Shown one piece after another: positions 1 through 8,086 of a stretch of DNA of 22,802 nt (positions are counted from its first letter, which is position 1; every line of letters starts with the position of its first letter). Below the pieces are notes generated by a model. The model was not told the DNA's origin, did no database searches, and worked only from the letters and a program-made list of their open reading frames with translations. The position numbers and the translations under genes are program-made. Source of the stretch: Nannocystis sp. (lineage in GTDB: Bacteria; Myxococcota_A; Polyangia; Nannocystales; Nannocystaceae); NCBI GenBank assembly GCA_016712315.1, contig JADJRG010000002.1, positions 1-22,802 on the forward strand, read 5' to 3'.

Positions 1-177
1 CCGCAGCCCGGACAACACCCCGGCCAAGCCCCGGTCAAGGCGCCTCCCGGCGGCGGCTCCCGCGGCTGACAGCCTCGAGAGCAGGCTGCTCAAGAAGCTC
101 AAAGCCGCCTTCGACGCCCAGCTCCTCAGAAGAGGAGTACAAGGCGAAGTTGTATGGCCCTGCTCGACGCGTTCTAG
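1..177 (+). CDS. C-terminal part of a SHOCT-domain protein (partial, frameshifted)
   Basis: This is the 3' end of a gene that begins before the window. A Pro/Gly/Gln-rich linker (1-60) leads into a short helical segment reading LLKKLKAAFDAQLL, then EEEYKAKL in the next frame, then MALLDAF and a TAG stop at 175-177 in a third frame. Spliced together, this is the typical SHOCT ending (short C-terminal domain, about 30 residues, pattern L..L..L...G.I...E.....LL). SHOCT domains usually sit at the C-terminus of small membrane or PH-like proteins and are thought to mediate oligomerisation. Two or three indels within about 120 bp are needed to join the pieces. The rest of the protein is outside the window, so its function cannot be assigned. 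A strong intrinsic terminator follows 20 bp downstream. Confidence 0.6.
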
Positions 178-198
178 GAGGCCCCTGTCGAGCTCAGA

Positions 199-238
199 GG
201 CCCGGCTCCGCGGTGCGCGGCGGCCGGGCCGTCCTTTT
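199..238 (+). terminator. Intrinsic terminator after the SHOCT gene
   Basis: An 8-bp perfect outer stem (GGCCCGGC at 199-206 with GCCGGGCC at 223-230) encloses an inner 5-bp stem (CCGCG 208-212 / CGCGG 216-220) with a GTG loop. It is followed by GTCC and a run of five T at 234-238. A G+C hairpin plus T-tract is the classic Rho-independent form. It separates the SHOCT gene from bioD. Confidence 0.8.
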
Positions 239-327
239 TCGGCGTCCTCGATCGCCCCGCCCGCCCTCTCCCGCGAAAGGTCCCGCGCAAAGTGGCGCCA
301 CCTGCGGGCTCGTGGCACGAATCGCCC

Positions 328-1044
328 ATGAGCACGCGGATCTACCTCGTCGGCTCCGACACCGGCTGCGGCAAGACCAGCGTCGCCGCCGCGATCCTCC
401 GCTGCGCGCGAGGACATGGCCTTAAGGCCATTCCCTTTAAGCCAGCAGCGAGCGGCGGCGACGACCCCGAGGTGCTCTCGCCGCCGCCGCCGCGCTGCTG
501 CCCGGCATGATCCCGTGGATCTGCCGCCCCAGCGCTTCGCCGCGCCCTCGCGCCCGGCATCGCGGAGGCGCCTGAGCGCTTCTCGGCGGCCCCGTCGACG
601 AGCGCCTCGGCGACCAGACGCTCGCCGCCGCCGCCGCGCTCGACGAGCTCGAGGCCGAGCTGCGCCCCGACCTCACCGTGATCGAAGGGGCCGGCGGCTG
701 GTGGTGCCGATGCCTGGCGGCACCTGGCAGCCCGACTGGCTAGGGCGCTGGGCGCGACCCCGGTGATCGTCGGCCGCCTCGGCCTCGGCACCATCAACCA
801 CACCCTGCTCACGATCGACGCCGCGCGCGGCGCCGGCCACCGCCCCCGGGTTCTTCCTCTCGCGCGCACCACCACGACCCACGATCCCAGCGAGCTGCAC
901 AACCCCAGCGTCATCGCCACCGCCGCCGACATCCCGTGCCTCGGCGTGCTCTCCTACGGCCACAACGGCCGCGGCTGGCTCTCCGAGGAGATCTTCGCCC
1001 GCCTCGGCGCCCGACCACGCCCAGGGCGTATGACCCGCCTATGA
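328..1044 (+). CDS. bioD: Dethiobiotin synthetase (BioD), frameshifted
   Basis: BioD is the ATP-dependent cytoplasmic enzyme that closes the ureido ring of dethiobiotin from 7,8-diaminopelargonate and CO2, the penultimate step of biotin synthesis. The start ATG at 328 opens directly into MSTRIYLVGSDTGCGKTSVA, the P-loop of the family (consensus GTDTxVGKT), followed by the FKP segment near residue 35. Further on are VIEGAGG (about 680-700), the family's VPMPGGTWQPDW segment (about 705-740), and TPVIVGRLGLGTINHTLL (about 757-810), the usual VVARxGLGTINH block. These blocks lie in different frames, so at least four single-base indels interrupt the gene between about 465 and 765. The reconstructed length (about 235 residues) fits BioD. 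No other bio gene is visible nearby. It converges with, and overlaps by 6 bp, the minus-strand gene at 1039-1448. Confidence 0.85.
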
Positions 1045-1448
1045 GCCGAGTCCAGGCCGCAGGCTGGTGTTGTGCTCCTCATGCGTCAGGCACGAGAGCG
1101 GCCGCGCGCCGCCGTCGTCGCGGAGGAGGAGCCGATACCGCTGGCCGATGGGCACGGAGATCAGCCGTCGGTCGAGGCCCAGCGCTTCCCGTGGAAGCGC
1201 GTAGTCCTCGCCGCGAGCGATCGCCCGAGCACCTCACGCACCTTGAGCACGAGCCCCGATCCGGGAGCCGGCGCAGGTCGATCGGATCCTCGGCGAAGCT
1301 CGCCTCCCACGCGCGCTTCTGCGCGAGCTTCTGCGCGCGCTCAGCCTCCTGCTGCGCCGCCGCGCTGCTCTTCACGCGCTCCTCCCTCCGCGCAGCGATG
1401 ACAGAGCTTGCCGCGCCCGCGATGCCCGCATGGAAAGAGCTGCTTCAT
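1039..1448 (-). CDS. Small Cys/His zinc-ribbon-like protein, frameshifted
   Basis: Reading the minus strand from ATG at 1448 gives MKQLFPCGHRGRGKLCHRCA, a CxH...CxxC arrangement expected to bind one zinc. After an indel the frame continues into a charged, coiled-coil-like helix (AAAQQEAERAQKLAQKRAWE) and then AEDPIDLRRLP. After a second indel the C-terminal third reads EDYALPREALG...RLISVPIGQRYRLLLRDDGG...LTHEEHN and ends at TAG 1041-1039. The C-terminal part looks like a compact beta-sheet fold, loosely reminiscent of RelE-type toxins, with a zinc finger in front. I recall short proteins of this layout, annotated only as zinc-binding DUFs, in cyanobacteria and other groups, but cannot name the family securely. 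About 135 residues after repair. No antitoxin-like partner gene is adjacent. Confidence 0.55.
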
Positions 1449-1581
1449 CGACCGATCATTGTAGCTGAACGTCGAGCGCCCGCTTGACGCCGTAGCTCTG
1501 CGCGCCCCGCTCGGGTCCGCGCGGTCGCGTCAGCGCGGCGACGCGGGGCCTCGACGCGCCGCCGTTGGTCTACTCTCGATC

Positions 1582-4185
1582 GTGGTGACATCGCACTCGG
1601 ATCCCGCGCGCGACGCGACCTCGCGGTGAGCGAGGCGACCCGCGTGTTGGCCCCGGCGGAGGCGTCGTCGCCCGACCGCGAGCCGGGGCCGCGCTCGCCC
1701 CCAGCGCGCCGCTGCTGCCGCCGAAGATCGGCCGCTTCACGCTGGTGCGGAAGCTCGGCGAGGGGGGCATGGGCGTGGTCTATATGGCCTACGACGAGGC
1801 GCTGAACCGCCGCGTCGCGCTCGAGCTGCTGCTCGCGCGAGCGAGCGACTCGGAGGGCTGCGCGCGCGGATGCAGCGTGAGGCGCAGGCGCTCGCCCAGA
1901 TCTCACACCCGCACGTCGTCCAGATCTATGACGTCGGTCGCCACGGCGATCAGGTGTTCGTGGCGATGGAGCTGATCGAAGGCGTGACGCTCAAGGTGTG
2001 GCTGAAGATGAAGCCTCGGCCGTGGCGAGATCGCCTCGGAGCGCTGCTCCAGGCCGGAGAGGGGGCTGTCGGCGGCGCACCAGGCGGGGCTGATCCACCG
2101 CGACATGAAGCCCGACAACATCTTGGTCGGCGACGACGGGCGGGTGCGCGTCGCCGACTTCGGGCTGGCGCGATCGGAGCACGTCGCGGAGGCCGGAGCC
2201 GCACGCGGAGGCCGAGGCGGTGATCGCGTCGGCGGACGGCAGAGCGTCGCCGTCGTCATCATCGTCGGCGTCGCCGCTGAACTCGCCGCTGACGGTGGCT
2301 GGCACGCTGCTCGGCACCCCGCGTATATGGCGCCCGAGCAGCACATGCGCCGCCCGGTCGACAGCCGCGCGGACATCTTTTCGTTCTGCGTGGTCGCGTA
2401 TGAGGCGCTCGCCGGCCACCGGCCGTTTAAGGCGGCGAGCCGGGCGGCGCTGCTCCGAGCGATCATGACCGGCGATGTGCAGCCGCCGCCGCGCGAGTGT
2501 GACGCGCCGGCGCGGCTGCTGAAGGTGATCAAGCAGGGGCTCGCCGCCGAGGCGAACGAGCGGCCATCGACGATGGCGGCGCTGCTCGCCGAGCTGCGAC
2601 GCGATCCCGCGCGACGACGGCGACGCGCCCTCCAGGGGGTCGCGCTCGCGGCGACGATCGTCGGCGCAGGCGTGGCCGGCGCGGAGCTGCGAGGACCGCA
2701 GGCGCCGTCGTGCAGCGAGGCGCACAGCGGCGCGCCTGGCGCTGTGGGGCGAGGCGCGGCAGGAGGCGGCGGGCGCGGCGATGACGGCGATCGGCGGGGC
2801 GCTTGGACCCGCGACGTGGGCCCGCGTCGACGCGGAGATGGGGGCGTATAGCCGGCGCTTGTCGACGATGCTCGCGGGGGCGTGCGAGCGGCGGCGCGAC
2901 GGTGAGTTGAGCGACCACTTGTACGCGCTCGAGGTCGAGTGTCTGGAGCGCCGGGCGGCGGAGCTCGACGCGCTGGGTGAGCTGCTGGCCGCTGCCGATC
3001 AAGAGGTCACCGAGCGGGCGATCGACGCGGTCGCGAAGCTGCCCGAGCTCGAGCCGTGCGAGGACCCGGCGCGTCTGCTCGATCGTGTCGCGCCACCCGC
3101 AGACCCGGCGGTCGCGGCGGCGGTCGCGGAGCTGCGGCGGCGGCTGGATCGGACCCGCGCGCTGCGTCGTTTGGGTTCGTTTAAGGCGGCGGCGGCGTCC
3201 GCCGAGGAGGCGATCGTCAGCGCCCGATCGATCGACTACCCGCTGGCGCTGGCCGAGGCGCTGGTCGAGGCGGGCAGGGCGGCGCTCGAGCTCGGTGAGC
3301 ACGAGCGCGCCGCCGAGCACTTGTTCCCGGAGGCGATGCGCCTGGCCGAGCGAGGCGGTGACGACGCGCTGCGCCTCGACGCGCTCGGCGGGCTGTTGGC
3401 GGCGCTCGGGCGCTCGAAGGCGCTGACCGAGATGATCACGCTGCTGGCCCCGCAGGCGCGGGCGCTCATGGAGCGCCGCGGCGAGCTCGGGAGCCTCACG
3501 CACGGGCGCCTGCTCAACGGCCTCGCGGAGACCTACCGCCAGCGCCAAGACCTCGACGGCGCCGCGGCGGCTTACGAGGAGGCAGAGGCGATCTTGAGCG
3601 GGCTGGGGGTGCGCGCCCTCGCGGAGCTCTCGGAGTCGCTGAACGGGCTCGCGACGATCCGCTCGAAGCAAGAGCGCTACGCCGAGGCGCACGCCCTCTA
3701 CGGGCGGGCGAGGGCCGCGCTGGTGGCCGCGCTCGGGCAGCATCACCCCTATATCGGCCACCTGCTGAACAACGAGGCGCGAGCGTTTGAGAAGGAGGGC
3801 GAGCGAGCCACCGCTCGGACCTACTTCGAGCGGGCGCTGACGATCCTGGGAGCCGGTCTATGGAGCGGACCACCTCAACATCGAGATCGTCACGGGGCAC
3901 CTGGCGCGGGTGACCCTGGAGCTCGGCGATCTGGACGCGGCGGAGGGGTACGCGCTGCGATCGCTGGCGATCCGCGAGCGAGACCGAGGCGACAAACCAC
4001 GCACGGAGGCGGTGCTGATGATCCTCGCGCGGATCGCCGAGGAGCGCGGCGCGCTCGTGGAGGCCGAGCGCTACGGTCGACGCGCGCTGTCAGCGGCGGA
4101 GCTGCGCTACGGGGCCGGGTCACCGCGGCTGCGTGAGCCCCAAGAGCTGCTGGCGCGGCTGACGGCGCGGCAGGGCGCGCCCTGA
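1582..4185 (+). CDS. Transmembrane Ser/Thr protein kinase with TPR-like sensor region, frameshifted
   Basis: A Hanks-type kinase of the myxobacterial TPR-fusion class (about 860 residues after repair). Kinase motifs in order are IGRFTLVRKLGEGGMGVVY (P-loop, about 1721-1780), HPHVVQIYDVG (about 1906-1940), IHRDMKPDNIL (catalytic loop, about 2093-2125), DFGLA (about 2157-2171) and YMAPEQ (2324-2341). A hydrophobic segment, ALQGVALAATIVGAGVAG (about 2625-2680), follows and should be the single membrane span. The long C-terminal part is all-helical with TPR-like units such as LNGLAETYRQRQDLDGAAAAYEEAE and FEKEGERATARTYFERAL, and ends at TGA 4183-4185. It is expected to sense an extracytoplasmic or protein-protein cue and phosphorylate cytoplasmic targets. 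The beta-3 Lys position reads VALEL (GAG at 1823-1825) instead of VALKL, which would impair ATP binding if real. Indels occur near 1680, 1860, 2040, 2190, 2310, 2730 and 3860. The start is uncertain: GTG 1582 or GTG 1626. Confidence 0.85.
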
Positions 4186-4230
4186 TCCGCGGCGACGCCG
4201 TGAGAAGCGAAAATTCCGCGACCCGGCGGG

Positions 4231-4845
4231 CTAGCCGCGACCCGCGCCCCGGGCGACGCGAGCGCACCGGATCAGGCCGATCAGCATGATCAGGCGAAAC
4301 ACGATCCCCCGTCGGCGGCCGGACCCCCTCGCTGATCAACATCGCCACGCCGAGGATCCCATCGACGGCGAAGAGCATGATCGTCGCGATCAACGCGGCG
4401 ATCGATCCCCTTACGGACCGCGAAGCCGAGCGCGAGGAACACCGCGCCGAAGGCCACGGCCTCGTAGCCGAGCCCCCGCTCGCGCAAGAACTGGAGCTCC
4501 CCGAGCACCGCCGCCAACCCGAGCACGAGGTTGATGCCCGCGATCAAGAAGGTCAGCATCGCGGCGTCCCGCGAGCCCGTCTTCGGATCTGTGGGGAACC
4601 AGGCACAGGGACGCCGTCGTGGAGCAGCTCTAGCTCCGACAAAAATGCGGCCTTACGGAGCCTCACCGCCAGCGTCGACCCGTCCGGAGAGCGGCCACGA
4701 GGCCCCACGCACCAGCGCGTCCTGCCCGTGCAACACGCCGAGCTCGCGCCCCCGCGCGCACGCGGAAATCCTTATAAAGACCCGTCCACTCGACATCCAC
4801 GGTCAGCGTTGAGCCCTCTCGCAGCTTGTAGCTTTGCTTCGGCAC
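4231..4845 (-). CDS. Unrecognised membrane protein: soluble N-terminal domain plus three or four TM helices
   Basis: The start is GTG at 4845-4843, preceded by a good Shine-Dalgarno sequence (GAGGAGGTG, 4851-4859). The N-terminal half is beta-rich (MPKQSYKLREGSTLTVDVEW, then REL-VLHGQDALVRGASWPL, DGSTLAVRLRKA and ELELLHDGVPVPGS), read across three frames. The C-terminal half is strongly hydrophobic: MLTFLIAGINLVLGLAAVLG, then YEAVAFGAVFLALGFAV, then IATIMLFAVDGILGVAMLI, then IVFRLIMLIGLI, stopping at TAG 4233-4231. About 205 residues after repair of four or five indels. A small beta domain (reminiscent at most of FAIM-type folds) joined to a compact helical bundle is not a fold I can name. 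It lies 68 bp downstream of the methyltransferase gene on the same strand and may share its transcript. Confidence 0.6.
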
Positions 4846-4850
4846 GGACG

Positions 4851-4859
4851 CACCTCCTC
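4851..4859 (-). promoter_or_regulatory. Ribosome binding site fixing the GTG start at 4845
   Basis: The minus strand reads GAGGAGGTG five bases before the GTG codon at 4845-4843. This near-perfect Shine-Dalgarno sequence supports GTG rather than a later in-frame start. Confidence 0.6.
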
Positions 4860-4913
4860 GACGGACCCCGCCACGCTATCACGGGCCCAGGAGCGACGGC
4901 GGCCCTGCGCCGG

Positions 4914-5573
4914 TCAAGGCCGCTCGAAGATCGCCAACGTGTAGAACCCGAGCGGGTTCGGGAAGTCGAGCAAGCGCGCCAGCGGCACGGCCAAACGCGG
5001 GGTCTTGTTGGGCAACACGGCGCCCTGAACGAACGACGCCCGCAGGCGGAGGCCCGCCTGGGCGCCGAGCCGACGGACATAACCGGGCGTGAACTTGAGG
5101 CTGCCGCGCTCGGCCCGCTTGAGCGCGCCGAAGAGGAGCATCGCCGGGTTGGTGATATTCGGCTCGAGCAAGGCGACGTAGCGACGCGTCACCCGAGCCA
5201 TCTCGCGCACCGCCACGATCGGCTCCTCGAGGTGGTGCAAGAGGTTCCCGCAGAAGACGACGTCGAACGAGCGCTCCGGGAAGGGCAACGCCTCCGCCCG
5301 GCCGACCACCTTCCGCGCGGCCGGCAGCGGGTTCTGGTCCAACATGTTCTGGGCGAAGTCGAGCGCCGTCAGGTCAAAGGCCTCCGCGAAGCAGCGACTC
5401 AGGTAGCCGTTACCAGCGCCGACCTCGAGCATCGTCAGGCCCTCGCCGGGGATGACCGAGCGGAGGAGCCGCAGCTTCGCCGCGGCGAACGCGATCACCG
5501 CCGGGTGCGACGGCGAGCGACGGCGAGTGACCTTGGACCAGAACGCCTCTTGCTCGGAGAAGGTCGTGCTCAT
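4914..5573 (-). CDS. Class I SAM-dependent methyltransferase (UbiE/Methyltransf_11-like)
   Basis: An intact 219-residue reading frame from ATG at 5573, one of the few unbroken genes here. Motif I is LTMLEVGAGNGYLSRCF (about residues 46-62) and binds SAM. The acidic residue of the second strand is in LTALDFAQNML (about 71-81). The motif IV region is FDVVFCGNLLHHLEEP (about 105-120), typical of UbiE/Methyltransf_11 small-molecule methyltransferases. The protein is cytoplasmic and the substrate cannot be read from sequence. The C-terminal PALARLLDFPNPLGFYTLAI-type segment is hydrophobic, as in lipid, quinone or polyketide methylases. It is divergent from the flippase-like gene at 5680 with a 106-bp gap, and the membrane-protein gene follows downstream on the same strand. 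A lipid- or glycan-related substrate is only a guess from these neighbours. Confidence 0.85.
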   Translation of the reverse strand: MSTTFSEQEAFWSKVTRRRSPSHPAVIAFAAAKLRLLRSVIPGEGLTMLEVGAGNGYLSRCFAEAFDLTALDFAQNMLDQNPLPAARKVVGRAEALPFPERSFDVVFCGNLLHHLEEPIVAVREMARVTRRYVALLEPNITNPAMLLFGALKRAERGSLKFTPGYVRRLGAQAGLRLRASFVQGAVLPNKTPRLAVPLARLLDFPNPLGFYTLAIFERP

Positions 5574-5679
5574 CGGCCTCGTTCTACCACCGTCAGGCGA
5601 GCGCGCCGCGCTCGGCCGCGCTGTTATTTGCGGCGCTGAGCCGCTACGCTGCGCCGCCGATCGACGCCGACGATCCCGC

Positions 5680-6676
5680 ATGAGCGCCGCACCTCGCACC
5701 CGCACGCGACTCTTCAGCGCGGCCAAGTTCACGCTCGGCCTCGCGCTCTTGATCCTGCTCGTGCGCTGGCTCGCCCCGGATCTGAGCGCCGTCCTCCGCG
5801 ACATCCACCTCGACCTCGCCGCCCTCGCCCTCGCGGTCCTCACCCACGCGGTCGCCACCGCCGCCGTCAGCCTGCGCTGGAAGCTCATGGTCGAGGCGAT
5901 GGGCGGCACCCCGCTGCCGTACATCATCTATTTTCGCGCCTTCGCGCTCACCAAGCTCGTCGGCAACGTCACCTCATCGCTCGCCATGGACCTCATCGGC
6001 CGCGGCGTCGCCCTCCGCAGCGCCGGCTCTGAGCAGGGTCTCGGCCTGGCGATGACTCAAGCCGTCCTCGAGCGCATCTTCGACGTCGTGCTCCCCCTCG
6101 CGATGGTCGCCTGGGCGCTCGCGGTGCATCACCTCCAGCCGAGCGACGCCGCCGCCGCCGCCAGCTTCCTCCTCATCGGCCTCGCCATCGGCGGCCTCTC
6201 GGCGCTCGTCCTCTGGCCCCTCACCCGCGTCGCCCTGCGCCTCTATTTTTGGGCGCGCGCCTGGCGTCGCCCTGGGGCGCTCGCAGCGCCCGCCCCAGCG
6301 ACGCCGCCGATCAGCCGGGGCTCGCCGCGCAGGTCGGCATGCTCGGCGTCCTCCGCTACGTCGCCGTGCTCGCCTGCTACATCACGATCGCGTGGGCCCT
6401 CGGCGCCGCCCTCGCCCCCACGCCGATCGCCGCCGCCATGCCGATCGGCCAGCTCGCCGCGCTCATCGGCGTCACCCCGGGCGCCCTCGGCATCCAAGAG
6501 GCCGGCTGGGCCGGCGCGTTGCGCTTCCTGGGGTCACCGACGCCGCCGCGATCGCCCTCTTTGTCGTCGGCGTCCGCCTCCTCAGCGCCCTCTTCTTCCT
6601 CTTCCACTACCTCGTCACCTGGCCGCTCGAGCGCGCGCGAGCGGCCGGCGGAGACCCGCCAGCGGATCGCCGCTGA
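5680..6676 (+). CDS. Flippase-like membrane protein (LPG synthase TM / YbhN-UPF0104 family), frameshifted
   Basis: ATG at 5680 begins MSAAPRTRTRLFSAAKFTLG, followed by hydrophobic helices. The family signature is visible in LDLAALALAVLTHAVATAA then LRWKLMV (about residues 45-70), FRAFALTKLVGNVTSSLAMD (about 88-107, the G-N-P/V-T-S region) and GRGVALRSAG. After an indel near 6290 come GMLGVLRYVAVLACYITIAW and AAAMPIGQLAALIGVTPGALGIQEAGW, the family's P..LG..E C-terminal signature. After another near 6530 come AIALFVVGVRLLSALFFLFH and the stop at 6674-6676. About 330 residues with seven or eight TM helices. Members (AglD/YbhN/MprF-N types) translocate or support synthesis of lipid-linked head groups in the inner membrane. 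It is close to full length and probably intact in the organism. Confidence 0.8.
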
Positions 6677-6708
6677 GGCCCGCGTCGACGCCCCGCCGCC
6701 GCTCCTGA

Positions 6709-6755
6709 GCGCATCAGGCGCCGAGCGGACCCTGCCCGCGCGGCGCCTGATACGC
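6709..6755. terminator. Hairpin between convergent genes, possible bidirectional terminator
   Basis: A perfect 11-bp inverted repeat, ATCAGGCGCCG (6713-6723) and CGGCGCCTGAT (6741-6751), extends by three more pairs after one mismatch, to 6709 and 6755. The loop is 17 nt. It sits between the stop codons of the flippase-like gene (6676) and the PH-like gene (6816). There is no T-tract, so it may stabilise 3' ends rather than terminate alone. Confidence 0.5.
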
Positions 6756-6815
6756 GTGCGGCGGCGTGAGATCAGGTCGCCAGCCGATTATGGACGTTCG
6801 TGACGACGATGCTGC

Positions 6816-7250
6816 TCAGTTGCGGACGAACTCGCGCTGCGCGCGGTCGTCGAGCTTCTTGATCACCAGGCCGTAGCGCTGCGTCTTGGACTCGATGTGC
6901 ACGGTGCGGGTATGAATACAGCACCACTGCGTCTCCTTGCCGGTGCCCGCCTCGGTGATCGAACCCAAGGCGATCGCGTTGATCGCCCGTAGCCGGCGGA
7001 ACCCGCAGAACGCCGCCTCCGAGTGGATCAGCAGCACCCGGAGGTTGGTGATGAACACGAAGACCCGGACGTGGCCGCCGGTGAGCTTGGTGATCGTCGC
7101 CTGCAGCGACGCGATCGCCTTCGCGAGCGGGTTGGAGCCGAGGAAGAAGCCATCCCCTTGGATCGAGTAGAGGATGTTCTCACCCGGGAGCAGGTCGACC
7201 TCGGAGACGATCTGCTGGGCTTGTTGAGAGAGTTGAACTGGCTGATTCAT
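6816..7250 (-). CDS. Bacterial PH-like domain protein, 144 aa
   Basis: An intact frame from ATG at 7250 to TGA at 6816. The N-terminus is Gln-rich (MNQPVQLSQQAQQIVSEVDL), then LLPGENILYSIQGDGFF opens a beta-rich domain. GGHVRVFVFITNLRVLLIHS is the typical 'turning a sensed value into T..R..L' strand pair of bacterial PH domains. IALGSITEAG and TRTVHIESKTQRYGLVIKKL give the following strands, and a C-terminal helix (DDRAQREFVRN) closes the fold. This is the pattern of bPH/YokE-like domains, which bind lipid or protein partners; a ligand cannot be inferred. It lies 56 bp after the next minus-strand gene and could be co-transcribed with it. A GAGG sequence lies about 10 bp before the ATG. Confidence 0.55.
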   Translation of the reverse strand: MNQPVQLSQQAQQIVSEVDLLPGENILYSIQGDGFFLGSNPLAKAIASLQATITKLTGGHVRVFVFITNLRVLLIHSEAAFCGFRRLRAINAIALGSITEAGTGKETQWCCIHTRTVHIESKTQRYGLVIKKLDDRAQREFVRN

Positions 7251-7306
7251 GGATTGAGCCTCACTGGTGATGGGTTGGTGCGATGGATTAAAATCAACGA
7301 CTTATG

Positions 7307-7866
7307 TCAGGATTCGACGGGTGATTCGGCGGGGTGAGCCCGCGCCGCTGGGACCGCGAGGCGGTGTTGCGAGGTCACGCCGCCGATCGTCTGTCGCAGC
7401 TCGCCTCGCACGTGGTCGATGACCACCAGCGCGGAGCGTTCGTCGCGCACGCGCGCGCGTACCCTTGAATGATGCCGCGGCGCGCCCGCCGGGGCAGGCC
7501 CGCGCGCCGCAGCGACTCGTCCGCGACCAGACGAAAGCACGGATCCCCGCAATGGCGGCGGATCTGCTCCGGCGCGAAGGTGCCGCGCTCGAGCCGGTGA
7601 AGCGCGACCCGGAGCGCGTGCAGCTTCGCCGGGCCGCGACGGCCGACCTCCAGCGCCCGCGCGCCGATCGCCAGAGAGGCGACGAGCGCCGCGAGCCACG
7701 CCGCGAGCGCCGACACCCCCGCGAGCCACAGCCCGACTGGCAGCGCCGCCGCCGCCGCCGCCAGCAGCAGCGCATAGCGTTGAAAACTCACCCGCAGCAG
7801 CAGCGACTCGAGCGGACGCAGCTCCGGCAGGCGGAGTTTTCCAGGGCTCTGGCGTTTGAGTCTCAT
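7307..7866 (-). CDS. Unrecognised protein with two predicted TM helices, frameshifted
   Basis: Starts at ATG 7866 as MRLKRQSPGKLRLPELRPLE, a basic N-terminus. Two hydrophobic stretches follow, YALLLAAAAAALPVGLWLAG (about residues 31-50) and LAAWLAALVASLAIGARAL (about 54-72), forming a helical hairpin. The rest is charged and cytoplasmic in character (LHALRVALHRLERG, IRRHCGDPCFRLVADESLRR). An indel near 7468 moves the frame, and the C-terminus then reads DERSALVVIDHVRGELRQT and ends at 7307. About 186 residues. I recognise no family. The same-strand gene order (S10 peptidase, this gene, PH-like gene) suggests a possible transcription unit, but the AT-rich 220-bp gap before this gene likely holds its own promoter. 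Confidence 0.5.
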
Positions 7867-8086
7867 CGGCCCCCGCGAGCGGGCGAGCTTCCTACCCAGC
7901 GCGGCCCGGAAAGTCTACATATGACCCTCGGGACACCCAGTGCGATTCTTCACATTGTGCAGGACGCGGCGCGTGGACCCATTTGAACTACGAAATTTGA
8001 GCAACTCAAAACACATGTACATTGTTAACAATCAAGGCACTGAGCTCTCGCCAGCGACCAGCCCAAGCGCGCGCGCGCAGGCGCCG
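7867..8086 (-). promoter_or_regulatory. AT-rich intergenic region with two palindromes
   Basis: This 220-bp gap between the S10 gene and the 7866 gene contains, at about 7976-8036, the most AT-rich stretch of the left half of the window. It holds TTTGAG-CAA-CTCAAA (7996-8010) and the perfect 12-bp palindrome ATTGTTAACAAT (8021-8032), with ACATGT between them. Such islands in G+C-rich genomes usually mark promoters or regulator sites. No convincing -35/-10 pair could be fixed. Confidence 0.4.

Noticed and set aside
2529..3761. Long minus-strand open frame (about 410 codons) opposite the kinase
   Set aside because: Arg-rich shadow of the TPR region; the plus strand has coherent helical repeats and kinase motifs.
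4377..5639. Plus-strand open frame (about 420 codons) opposite the methyltransferase
   Set aside because: Charged, motif-free shadow; the minus strand encodes a full methyltransferase with SAM motifs.
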